A stretch of DNA of 27,563 nt. Origin: UBA9619 sp964630665. Lineage in GTDB: Bacteria; Pseudomonadota; Gammaproteobacteria; Arenicellales; UBA868. The notes beneath the pieces are model-generated. The model was not told where the DNA came from. It made no database searches and saw only the letters and a list, made by a program, of their open reading frames with translations. A program made the position numbers and the translations under genes. Below are positions 8,136 to 15,626 of this stretch, one piece after another. The stretch's first letter is position 1. Every line of letters begins with the position of its first letter. The stretch covers positions 1-27,563 of the forward strand of contig CAZVVN010000041.1 of NCBI GenBank assembly GCA_964630665.1, read 5' to 3'.

Positions 8136-9491
8136 ATGAGCGCACAACTGAAAGACAAGGATCTCCACGCATTTCTTCACGGCTTCTCTAGCCTGAGCCA
8201 GATACGAGAACATGGTCCACAGGTCATGGTCAGGGGCGAAGGCGTTTATGTTTTTGATGCCGATGGTCGGCGTTACCTGGAAGCGAATTCGGGTCTTTGG
8301 AACGCCGTTCTCGGATTCAGCGATGAGGTCGTCCTGGAGGCCGCACGGAATCAGTTCGAGGAAATCTCGGCCTACCACACATTCTTCGGCCGCAATTCGG
8401 TGGCTGGAATAGAGCTGGCAGAGTTGCTGGTTGATACATCCCCGCTCGCTGGCGGCAGAGTATTTTTCACCAACTCGGGATCAGAGGCCAACGATACCGC
8501 TGTCAAGATGGCGTGGATGATTCAGAAGGCCCGAGGGGAATCCGGGCGGCGCAAGATCATCGCCCGCCGCGGTGGATACCACGGCACGACGGTGATGGCT
8601 GCCAACCTGACAGGACGGGACTACAACCGCGTGTTTGGTATGCCATTTGGTGAAGTACGGTTTACCGATTGCCCGCACTACTGGCGCTATGGGAGCGTCG
8701 GCGAGACTGAAGCCCAGTTTCTCGACCGCATCGTCGGAAGTCTTAAGCAGTTGATCGAGCTGGAAGGACCCGAGACGATAGCAGCTCTCATTGCGGAACC
8801 GCTCATGGGTGCTGGTGGAGTGATCCTGCCACCCACAGGATATTTCCCGAGGATCCGGGAGGTGCTGAGTGATTACGGGATACTTCTGATCGCCGATGAA
8901 GTAATTACGGGACTGGGCCGTACTGGAAATTTATGGGGCACCCAGACATTTGACATTGCCCCGGACATCATTACCACCTCCAAGTGCGTAACAGCCGGAT
9001 ACTACCCAGTGGGAGCGGTGCTGCCATCAGGTGGAATCACGTCAGAGCTGGATGCTGCCTCCGATGCAATGGACGAGTTCCCCCATGGGTTTACCACAGC
9101 AGGTAACCCGGTCGGCTGTGCAATCGGTATCGCGGCCGTGAACCGAATCGTCAACGACGGCGTGTTCAATAATCTGGTTGACGTCGCCCCGTATTTTCAG
9201 GAGCGTTTACAGGCTTTTGCCGACCATGATCACGTTGGCGAGGTGCGGGGTATCGGACTCACCGGGGCGATCGAAATCGTTGCGGACAAAGCACTCAAAG
9301 CGGCATTTGATCCCGGGCTTGAAGTCTCAGAACGGATTGCGATGCAGGGCTACCAGGAAGGCATTGTCATCCGGCCCATAGCCAGTGCGGTAATTTTTGC
9401 ACCGCCCTTTATCGTCACCCGGAGTGAAATCGACGAGCTGTTTGACGCATTTGACCGAACTCTAGCCGGTGTGATGGAGGGGCTGTCTTAA
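8136..9491 (+). CDS. Class III (omega-amino acid) aminotransferase
   Basis: Fold-type I PLP aminotransferase of class III, 451 aa, full length. It has NSGSEAND (113-120) for phosphate binding, GGYHG (146-150) that stacks on the cofactor, Glu221, Asp254 (IADEV) for the pyridine nitrogen, the PLP lysine Lys283 (TTSKCVTAGYYP), and Thr321 (FTTAGNP) from the partner subunit. The start has AGAGGA at a good distance. The family transfers amino groups from omega-amino acids, diamines, taurine or beta-alanine to pyruvate or 2-oxoglutarate. The unusual Cys after the PLP lysine and the phosphate-site details do not point to one substrate. Together with the LysA-like decarboxylase just upstream, conversion of a decarboxylation product amine to an aldehyde is a plausible pathway step (inference). 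Confidence 0.9.
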   Translation: MSAQLKDKDLHAFLHGFSSLSQIREHGPQVMVRGEGVYVFDADGRRYLEANSGLWNAVLGFSDEVVLEAARNQFEEISAYHTFFGRNSVAGIELAELLVDTSPLAGGRVFFTNSGSEANDTAVKMAWMIQKARGESGRRKIIARRGGYHGTTVMAANLTGRDYNRVFGMPFGEVRFTDCPHYWRYGSVGETEAQFLDRIVGSLKQLIELEGPETIAALIAEPLMGAGGVILPPTGYFPRIREVLSDYGILLIADEVITGLGRTGNLWGTQTFDIAPDIITTSKCVTAGYYPVGAVLPSGGITSELDAASDAMDEFPHGFTTAGNPVGCAIGIAAVNRIVNDGVFNNLVDVAPYFQERLQAFADHDHVGEVRGIGLTGAIEIVADKALKAAFDPGLEVSERIAMQGYQEGIVIRPIASAVIFAPPFIVTRSEIDELFDAFDRTLAGVMEGLS

Positions 9492-9617
9492 GCGGGGCAT
9501 CGGTCACCTGAGGCAATGGCTGGTTGACGGCGACGTACGGCGCACGACATCACACCGGAGCAAACCCTTTGGCCCGTACCCTGTATCAATTAGTGTCTAG
9601 ACAGCGGCAGGTTAGCA

Positions 9618-11393
9618 TTGACCAGCGATAAATCCGAAACCAAAGGCGGCATGCGCAACTACACGGCGCCGTTGCCGGAATTGTTTCCGCCGCCGGATTC
9701 GATGCGACCCACCCTGGTAGGTGAGAAGTACATGGTCGTCGCGGGTCATCCGCTGGTGGCGAGAATCGCATCGCAGGTACTCGAGGCGGGTGGGAATGCC
9801 ATTGATGCCGGCGTAGCCGCCGGTCTTGCCAGCAATGTTATTCAGGCCGATATGTGTAACCTGGGCGGTGTTGCGCCGATTGTTCTGCGCACCGCGGGCT
9901 CCGACACGGTGTGGAGCATAGGCGGCGTCGGCGTATGGGGCGGGAATGTCACCGTTGAGAAATACCGGCAGCGCTATCCGAACGATATGCCGGAAGGCGC
10001 ACCCTGCAGTGTGGTGCCGGCTGCGATGGATGCCTGGATCACGGCGCTGCGACGTTTCGGCACCTGGTCGTTCTCGGCGGTCGCTTCTGAAGCAATTGAC
10101 TATGCGGAAAATGGCTTTGTGCTCGACAGAAGAACAGCCTTGGCTTACGAACTTATGGGTAATGGATTCGGGGCCTGGCCGAGTTCGCTTGAGATCTACT
10201 GGCCGTCTGGAAGGCCGCCAAGAGAAGGGGACCGACTCCATCAAACAGATCTCGCCGGTACGCTCAAGAAAGTGGTGGATTCTGAAATTGGATCGAGCCG
10301 GGAGGATGCGCTCGAGAATGCCAGATCCGCCTTCTACGAAGGCGACATTGCGACGAAGGTAGTGGATTGGGTCCAAAGCGGCGGCGGCTGGATGACGCTT
10401 GAGGATATGAGGGGCTTTCGTAACGAGGTGGTGGTTGCTCAAACCTGTCGTTACCGGGATTGGGATGTGCACACCGGTGACATCTACTGTCAGGGACCGG
10501 TGTTGTTGCAGGCGCTCGCTATTCTTTCAGGTTTCGAGTTGTCTCGACTGGAACACAACGGTGCAGACTATCTGCACCTGGTGATCGAATCGTTGAAACT
10601 CGCGTTTTCGGATCGGGAGAAATATTACGGTGACCCTAAATTCACTGGTCGCTCAGCAGAACAGCTGCTGACACTGGAGCACGCTGACGAGCTGCGGCGT
10701 TTGATCAGAATGGACGGCGTGCTTCCCGACCTCGCTACGTTGCAGGCTTCCATAGACACACCCGCGGTCGGCAGAACCAGAAGAAGGGATACCACTAATT
10801 TCTGTATCGTTGATCAGGACGGCAACGCTTTCAGCTGTGCGCCCAGTGATACGATTGACGGCAACCCGATCGTCCCGGGACTTGGGTTCATGGTGTCGCC
10901 CAGAGGAATACAGTCTCGCACGATCCCCGGTCATCCCGCCTGCCTCGCAGCCGGCAAGCGGCCCCGGTTGACTCCCGCGCCGGCTCTGGCCTTGCGGTTT
11001 AAGGAGAATACCGAGCCTGAAATCATGGCACTGTCGGCATGTGGCGGAGACGTGATTCCGCAGGGCATTCTGCAGATGTTTCTGAACGTGGTCGAGGCCG
11101 GGTTGTCGCTGCAGCAGGCTGTTGAGGCGCCACGAATCGCGACACTGAGTTTTCCGGACTCATTCTTTCCCCATGTTCATGATCCCGGGCGTCTGCACAT
11201 CGAATCCCGAATACCGGAGTCAGTCAGACATTCATTGGTCGAGCGGGGCCACAAGGTCAGTGTCTGGCCGGACTATGAGTTTGACGCAAGCGGTACCGCA
11301 TTGGTTTCAGACCTGCAGGCACCGGTCCAGTCAGGCCGTGTACTCGGCGGTGCGGCGGATCCCCGGCGGACGCTTTATGCGTTGGGCAGGTGA
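9618..11393 (+). CDS. Gamma-glutamyltransferase-family Ntn hydrolase
   Basis: GGT-family autoprocessing hydrolase, 591 aa from a TTG start at 9618; an ATG at 9651 with AAAGG just upstream would give 580 aa and is equally likely. Family hallmarks are GGNAIDA (58-64), the nucleophile and self-cleavage site Thr392 in DTTNF, and GKRPR near 446-450. There is no signal peptide, so unlike classic periplasmic GGT it should be cytoplasmic. The Arg-Glu-x-Ala-Pro segment that binds the gamma-glutamyl carboxylate in true GGT is missing: around 100-135 the sequence reads IGGVGVWGG, then PEGAPCSVVPAAMDAW. The oxyanion Ser-Ser region is also changed, to GGDVIPQ (476-482). These changes suggest hydrolysis of a different amide. 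It may be co-transcribed with the aminotransferase, 126 bases upstream. Confidence 0.8.
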   Translation: MTSDKSETKGGMRNYTAPLPELFPPPDSMRPTLVGEKYMVVAGHPLVARIASQVLEAGGNAIDAGVAAGLASNVIQADMCNLGGVAPIVLRTAGSDTVWSIGGVGVWGGNVTVEKYRQRYPNDMPEGAPCSVVPAAMDAWITALRRFGTWSFSAVASEAIDYAENGFVLDRRTALAYELMGNGFGAWPSSLEIYWPSGRPPREGDRLHQTDLAGTLKKVVDSEIGSSREDALENARSAFYEGDIATKVVDWVQSGGGWMTLEDMRGFRNEVVVAQTCRYRDWDVHTGDIYCQGPVLLQALAILSGFELSRLEHNGADYLHLVIESLKLAFSDREKYYGDPKFTGRSAEQLLTLEHADELRRLIRMDGVLPDLATLQASIDTPAVGRTRRRDTTNFCIVDQDGNAFSCAPSDTIDGNPIVPGLGFMVSPRGIQSRTIPGHPACLAAGKRPRLTPAPALALRFKENTEPEIMALSACGGDVIPQGILQMFLNVVEAGLSLQQAVEAPRIATLSFPDSFFPHVHDPGRLHIESRIPESVRHSLVERGHKVSVWPDYEFDASGTALVSDLQAPVQSGRVLGGAADPRRTLYALGR

Positions 11394-11497
11394 CGGAAAG
11401 CCCAGGGCACCGAAGGGCCCGGATCAGACAGAAACCGATCACCGTTCTTCAGCCATTACCTGAACTGTGGTTCGCACCCGGGTCCAGTCTGCAGTGA

Positions 11498-11527
11498 TTG
11501 ACAGTTCTTGAGACAAGCTAATATATT
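11498..11527 (+). promoter_or_regulatory. Putative sigma-70 promoter for the amino acid importer
   Basis: A perfect TTGACA (11498-11503) is followed after 18 bases by TATATT (11522-11527), within TAATATATTAC. Transcription would begin near 11534, about 60 bases before the binding-protein start. The arrangement TTGACA-N18-TATATTA is repeated exactly at 15507-15537, before the Opp binding protein. Confidence 0.6.
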
Positions 11528-11592
11528 ACTGGATGATATCAAGTACCGAAAAAAGCAAGCCCGTGCCAGGGCATAACCCAAGGGAGACAAAG

Positions 11593-12366
11593 ATGAGCAG
11601 ACTTTCAAGATGGTTGCTGGTATTGGTTCTGGGTGGCGGACTGGTATCCGTTTCTCTGGCTGACAAGCTCAAGATCGCCACAGAGGCGTTTTATGAGCCC
11701 TTTGCATACAAGGCCGCGGACGGCACATTGGTCGGCTTCGACATTGATATCACCTATGCCCTGTGCGACGTCATGGGTGCTGAATGTGAAATCATCGAAC
11801 AGGACTGGGACGGCTTGATTCCGGGGCTGCTGGCAAAGAAGTACGATGCCATCATTGCCTCGATGAGTATTACGCCGAAACGGCGGAAAGTGGTGGACTT
11901 TGCCGGGCCGTATTACAAGGAACCCTCGAAGTTCTATGCTAGGAAAGGCTCCGGATTGGCCGATACGCCTGCTGGGCTTGCGGGCAAGAAGATCGGGATC
12001 TTGCGAGCGACGACGTTTGAAGATTACCTCGTAAAACATTTTCCCGATGCGGTGATCAAGGGTTATCCCACCCAGGATGAGGTCTACCTTGATCTGGCTG
12101 CGGGCCGGGTTGAAATCGGACTGGCTGCGGGATCGGCGGTTGAGAAGGGTTTTCTCTCCAAAGATGCGGGCAAGGATTTTGAATTCTTTGGTGGAACGCA
12201 CTGGGACGATGAAATCAATGGCATCGGCACAGGTATCCCCGTTCGCAAGGAAGATACTGCCCTTCGGGACCGTTTCAATGCAGCGATCAAGACGTTGAGG
12301 GAAAACGGTACGTACAAGAAGATTAACGATAAGTATTTCTCGTTCGATATATGGGGAATGGACTGA
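11593..12366 (+). CDS. Polar amino acid ABC importer binding protein, HisJ/ArtJ-like
   Basis: Periplasmic binding protein of SBP_bac_3 (family 3), 257 aa. A signal peptide spans 1-23 (positive start, Leu/Val/Gly core, cleavage after SLA). The mature part starts with KIATEAFYEPFAYKAADGT, then VGFDIDI, the signature in which Asp holds the ligand alpha-amino group. SMSITPKRRKVVDFAGPYY follows near 95-115, with the Arg that normally binds the ligand carboxylate. GGGAG lies six bases before this ATG, so it is preferred to an upstream in-frame ATG at 11533 that would bury the signal peptide. Family members bind His, Arg, Lys, Gln, Glu or opines. It heads a unit with two permeases but no ATPase gene. 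Confidence 0.88.
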   Translation: MSRLSRWLLVLVLGGGLVSVSLADKLKIATEAFYEPFAYKAADGTLVGFDIDITYALCDVMGAECEIIEQDWDGLIPGLLAKKYDAIIASMSITPKRRKVVDFAGPYYKEPSKFYARKGSGLADTPAGLAGKKIGILRATTFEDYLVKHFPDAVIKGYPTQDEVYLDLAAGRVEIGLAAGSAVEKGFLSKDAGKDFEFFGGTHWDDEINGIGTGIPVRKEDTALRDRFNAAIKTLRENGTYKKINDKYFSFDIWGMD

Positions 12367-12421
12367 GTCCAGAAAGCCCGTGCGCCCGGTCAGGGTCCGG
12401 CGCAATCTGACACCTGTTGTG

Positions 12422-12455
12422 AAACCGGCCCAAGCCCTAGCTTGGGCCGGTTTTT
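12422..12455 (+). terminator. Perfect hairpin with T tract after binding-protein gene
   Basis: A perfect 14-base-pair stem (12422-12435 with 12440-12453), loop CCTA, runs straight into five T residues. This is a textbook intrinsic terminator, lying 55 bases after the binding-protein stop and before the permease genes. It probably terminates most but not all transcripts, since no separate promoter is evident for the permeases. Confidence 0.9.
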
Positions 12456-12479
12456 CCTTCAGGACATCCATCAAATGCT

Positions 12480-13169
12480 ATGAGTGACACCCTGTCCTAC
12501 GTACCTTACGTCCTGGCGGGGGTCAAGCTGACGATCGTCCTGAGTATTGGCAGCTTAATACTGTCTTGCCTGTTCGGTGTATTCACCACGGCTGCGCGTC
12601 TGTCGTCGAACTGGTTCCTGACAATCCTGGCTCATACCTACGTCAGCGTCATCAGGGGTGTACCCGAACTGGTGCTCATGCTCTTGATTTTCTTTGGTGG
12701 CCAGATGCTGCTCAACGATCTGGCTGAATTGACGGGCTGGTTCAGCCACGTCGACGTGGATGCCCTGACGTCCTCGATATTCGCAATCGGTTTTATCTTT
12801 GGTGCCTATATGTCGGAGGCGTTTCGGGGTGCTTACCTCGCCATACCCAAAGGGCAGAAAGATGCTGCCCAATCGATAGGCCTCAATCATTGGGCGTACT
12901 TGTGGGTCATTGTCTGGCCGCAGTTCCTGGTGCATGTGCTTCCCGCGTTTCGCAACAACTGGCTGGTGATTCTCAAGACAACGGCGTTTGCGTCCGTTGT
13001 CGGGGTGCATGACCTGGTCTGGCGGGCCAAGGGTGCCGCGAGCGCCACGCACAAGCCGTTTTATTTCCTGATGCTCGCAGCGATGGTGTATCTGGGATTT
13101 ACATTACTCTCGGAACGGTTCTTCTCGACTACGCTTCGCCGTATACAACGCGGCTGGACTTCGATCTGA
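12480..13169 (+). CDS. Amino acid ABC importer permease, HisQ-like
   Basis: Membrane subunit of the HisQ/HisM family, 229 aa, usual length. The N-terminal helix opens with LAGVKLTIVLSIGSLILS, and the VIRGVPELVLMLLIFFGGQ segment (about 55-80) is typical of this family. The EAA loop is MSEAFRGAYLAIPKGQKDAA, followed by QSIGLN, near 115-140. The ATG at 12480 has no Shine-Dalgarno at proper spacing; AGGA at 12461-12464 is better placed for an ATG at 12475 that opens a two-codon frame (ATG CTA TGA) overlapping this start. Poor initiation after a terminator would hold this subunit at low level. It pairs with the next gene to form the heterodimeric pore. Confidence 0.88.
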   Translation: MSDTLSYVPYVLAGVKLTIVLSIGSLILSCLFGVFTTAARLSSNWFLTILAHTYVSVIRGVPELVLMLLIFFGGQMLLNDLAELTGWFSHVDVDALTSSIFAIGFIFGAYMSEAFRGAYLAIPKGQKDAAQSIGLNHWAYLWVIVWPQFLVHVLPAFRNNWLVILKTTAFASVVGVHDLVWRAKGAASATHKPFYFLMLAAMVYLGFTLLSERFFSTTLRRIQRGWTSI

Positions 13170-13171
13170 CC

Positions 13172-13858
13172 ATGCATTTCGATCTGATCTTCGAGCACTG
13201 GACACTGTTCCTCAATGGCGTCAAGGTCACGCTGGCCCTGTTGATAATCGTATTTGCCATCAGTCTGGTGTTTGCCCTGGGGCTGGCGGTGTTCCGATCT
13301 TCGGACACGTCCGTTTTACGGCACCCGATCCGCGGCTATACCTACCTCATGCGCGGCACCCCGCTGCTGTTGCAGGTCTATATTATTTATTATGGTCTGG
13401 GTCAGTTCGAACTGGTACGGTCAAGCATTCTGTGGCTGTTTCTCAGCGAGGCGTCCTTCTGTATTGCGCTCGGGCTGATCCTGAACAATACGGCTTACCT
13501 GACTGAAATACTCCAGGGCGCGCTTCGCGAGATCCCACGGTCTACCATAGAGGCCTCCCGTTCTCTGGGACTCAGCAGGGCCAAGACATTTTTTCTGGTG
13601 GAGTGTCCTATCGCTTTACGGCGTTCGCTTCCGGCGCTCTCGAACGAGTTTATTTTTGTGATGCACAGCACCGCCGTTGCCAGTACGATTACTGTGATCG
13701 ACATACTCGGTGCAGGCCGCAAGTTCAATGCTTCATACTACCTTGCTTATGAGGGCTTCGTCACTGCAGCAGTGCTCTACATCACGATTGCAGTTACCGC
13801 AACCCAGATCTTCCGTGCGTTGGAGAAACGCTACCTGGCGCCATTGGCTTTCCGCTGA
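13172..13858 (+). CDS. Amino acid ABC importer permease, HisM-like
   Basis: Second pore subunit, 228 aa. NGVKVTLALLIIVFAISLVF forms the first helix, and YLMRGTPLLLQVYIIYYGLG (about 58-77) is the conserved segment of the HisM/GlnP family. The EAA loop around 115-140 reads LTEILQGALREIPRSTIEA, then SRSLGLS. It starts two bases after the HisQ-like stop, so the two are surely translated together. The expected third gene, a HisP/GlnQ-type ATPase, does not follow: the next gene is a serine hydrolase. The complex must use an ATPase encoded elsewhere or one of the others in the window. Confidence 0.88.
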   Translation: MHFDLIFEHWTLFLNGVKVTLALLIIVFAISLVFALGLAVFRSSDTSVLRHPIRGYTYLMRGTPLLLQVYIIYYGLGQFELVRSSILWLFLSEASFCIALGLILNNTAYLTEILQGALREIPRSTIEASRSLGLSRAKTFFLVECPIALRRSLPALSNEFIFVMHSTAVASTITVIDILGAGRKFNASYYLAYEGFVTAAVLYITIAVTATQIFRALEKRYLAPLAFR

Positions 13859-13914
13859 TCTCACCCCTTTCCCTTGTTCGTAATGAACCGGCTACAGCTC
13901 GAGTAAAACAACAG

Positions 13915-15294
13915 ATGGTGTTTACTCTGAAGCAGGACCGTATAGTTCGGGATTTTCTGGATGTGTATGACATTCCAGGTGCCGCTGTTGCGATAGTCCG
14001 TGGCAGTACAATTGTTGCTGAAGGTGGTTTCGGTCTGGCCGACGTGGACCGTGCCTTGCCTGCGACCGCACACACAGTCTGGCCGATCTGTTCTCTAACC
14101 AAGTCGTTCACTGCCGTAGCAGCGATGCAGCTTGTCGAATCCCAAAAGCTCCTGCTCGACACACCGGTACAGACCTATCTGCCCGGTTTCCGGATCAGCG
14201 ACACTGCAGCGAGCGAACGTATCACCAGCCGTCTTTTTCTGACACACAGCAGTGGACTGGGGCGAACCGGCCACCAGGATCGTACCCGGGAAGAACAGGT
14301 AAACCCGTATCCCACGCGTAAGGCCCTGGTTGATGCTCTCGATTCGGCGACCCTGCAGTCGGCTCCAGGAGCGGCTTTTTCGTATTGCAACGAAGGGTTC
14401 GCCACAGTGGGGTATGCGATAGAAACTATCGCGGGCGTCACTCTCGAAGAGTACTTCCAGCGGGGAATATTCGATCGGGTGGGCATGCGGGATTCTTCAG
14501 TGCATTTTATGGATTGGAAGAATGCCACCGATCGGACTTTTGCCTACTCCAGGGCGGTGGGGGATCCGTTCGATAGCGGTGAGCGACACGGTGAATACAC
14601 TGTGATACGGCTCAATGACGATTATCAGACCTTCCTTTCTACCGGAGGTATCGTGAGTTCAGCCCATGATCTCGCCCTATACCAGATCGCTTCGATGAAT
14701 TATGACGGCTCTCCTTTGGACCTCACGGTCGGTTCACTCGACCAAATGCAGAGTGTTCAGCACCCGTTCGGGGACACGGGCTGGGGATACGGTCTGGGGT
14801 ACTGGGTGTTCTGGTCGGGCGATGTCAAGGTGGTTGGCCACTCCGGGGGTCTGCCGGGTATCTCGACCTACTCGATGATGATCCCGTCCGAGAGAAGCGG
14901 AATCGTGGTGCTCACCAATCGTGGAGACCGTCCGGCATTTTTCCTTGCTGAGCATTTGATGAACAATTTGCGGGGTACCGTGTGGCGTGAATCCACCGAT
15001 CAATCGCTGCCGTTTGTAACCCGCCATCCCAAACAAAAAGCGAAGGAATTGGCTGAGTATGAAGGTGAATATGTCTTTCGCTCCGGAACGGCCAGAGTCG
15101 AAGCAGTCGATGGTGGCCTACTCATTCATGCCCCGTCCCGGCTGGAAGGACGACCGCTTGCAATATCGACCGTCCAGGTTGGCCCCGACTCGTTCATGAG
15201 TACCGATGAAGGGTTGTCTATTGCCTTCATTCGAGACCGAACGGGTCAGATCTTACGTTTTCTAAACGGTGGCTATGCCTATGAGCGCAGTTGA
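13915..15294 (+). CDS. Serine hydrolase, beta-lactamase/esterase (class C) fold
   Basis: Beta-lactamase-family (PF00144) serine hydrolase, 459 aa. The nucleophile motif SLTK is at Ser60-Lys63, the Tyr-x-Asn motif is Y157-C-N159, and the third motif is HSGG at 309-312 in place of KTG. The core ends near residue 355, and a C-terminal domain of about 100 aa (beta rich, 360-459) follows, as in D-aminopeptidases and several esterases. No signal peptide is visible, so it should be cytoplasmic, which argues against antibiotic resistance and for intracellular cleavage of an imported peptide, D-amino acid amide or ester (inference). It starts 56 bases after the HisM-like permease, with only a weak ribosome-binding site, probably in the same operon. 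Confidence 0.85.
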   Translation: MVFTLKQDRIVRDFLDVYDIPGAAVAIVRGSTIVAEGGFGLADVDRALPATAHTVWPICSLTKSFTAVAAMQLVESQKLLLDTPVQTYLPGFRISDTAASERITSRLFLTHSSGLGRTGHQDRTREEQVNPYPTRKALVDALDSATLQSAPGAAFSYCNEGFATVGYAIETIAGVTLEEYFQRGIFDRVGMRDSSVHFMDWKNATDRTFAYSRAVGDPFDSGERHGEYTVIRLNDDYQTFLSTGGIVSSAHDLALYQIASMNYDGSPLDLTVGSLDQMQSVQHPFGDTGWGYGLGYWVFWSGDVKVVGHSGGLPGISTYSMMIPSERSGIVVLTNRGDRPAFFLAEHLMNNLRGTVWRESTDQSLPFVTRHPKQKAKELAEYEGEYVFRSGTARVEAVDGGLLIHAPSRLEGRPLAISTVQVGPDSFMSTDEGLSIAFIRDRTGQILRFLNGGYAYERS

Positions 15295-15626
15295 CTGGAG
15301 CGGCACTGAATCACAGTTGATGGGGCAATATCTTCGAATATCTGGCCTTGAGGCACATACAGCTGTGAGGTCTTGACCAATCGGGCGACACTCAGGTTGT
15401 TGGCGAATCAGTAGATTGGACAACGGCTTTCTCTCTAATGGGTAGAGATAGTTCTCGGAATTATTTGCCACAGCGCTAACACCCGGTCGGGTTTTCAAGA
15501 AATCGATTGACATTAATGGGTTACGACTCATATATTAGTTTTAACAGTTATCAGGTGCCGGTTTCCCATCCTGTTCTGCTGTTAACTTGAAATTAGTTGG
15601 ACAACCCCTACCAGAGGAAGACGTTA
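15295..15626. other. Intergenic region carrying the opp promoter, no gene seen
   Basis: A 332-base gap between the serine hydrolase and the Opp binding protein. It holds the promoter-like element at 15507-15536 and the ribosome-binding site AGAGGAAG at 15613-15620. I find no strong terminator for the upstream operon and no reading frame with a start signal. Base composition becomes more A+T rich to the right. Confidence 0.5.
15507..15536 (+). promoter_or_regulatory. Putative sigma-70 promoter for the opp-like operon
   Basis: TTGACA (15507-15512), an 18-base spacer, then TATATT (15531-15536). The flanks also match the promoter at 11498 (GA before TTGACA, and A after TATATT). Transcription would begin near 15543, about 84 bases before the binding-protein start codon. 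Confidence 0.6.

Noticed and set aside
9612..10472. Long open frame (286 codons) on the minus strand inside the GGT-family gene
   Set aside because: It lies wholly antisense to a gene with clear family motifs, has no recognisable protein sequence, and is a by-product of codon bias.
11533..11592. Upstream ATG start for the amino acid binding protein
   Set aside because: It would put 20 polar residues before the signal peptide and has no ribosome-binding site; the ATG at 11593 has GGGAG at good spacing.
11605..12474. Long open frame (289 codons) on the minus strand over the amino acid binding protein
   Set aside because: It is antisense to a strongly supported gene, crosses its terminator, and is rich in Arg and unlike any known protein.
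13915..15294. Beta-lactamase-type antibiotic resistance gene
   Set aside because: It has no signal peptide, has HSGG in place of KTG, and carries an extra C-terminal domain, which fit a peptidase or esterase better.
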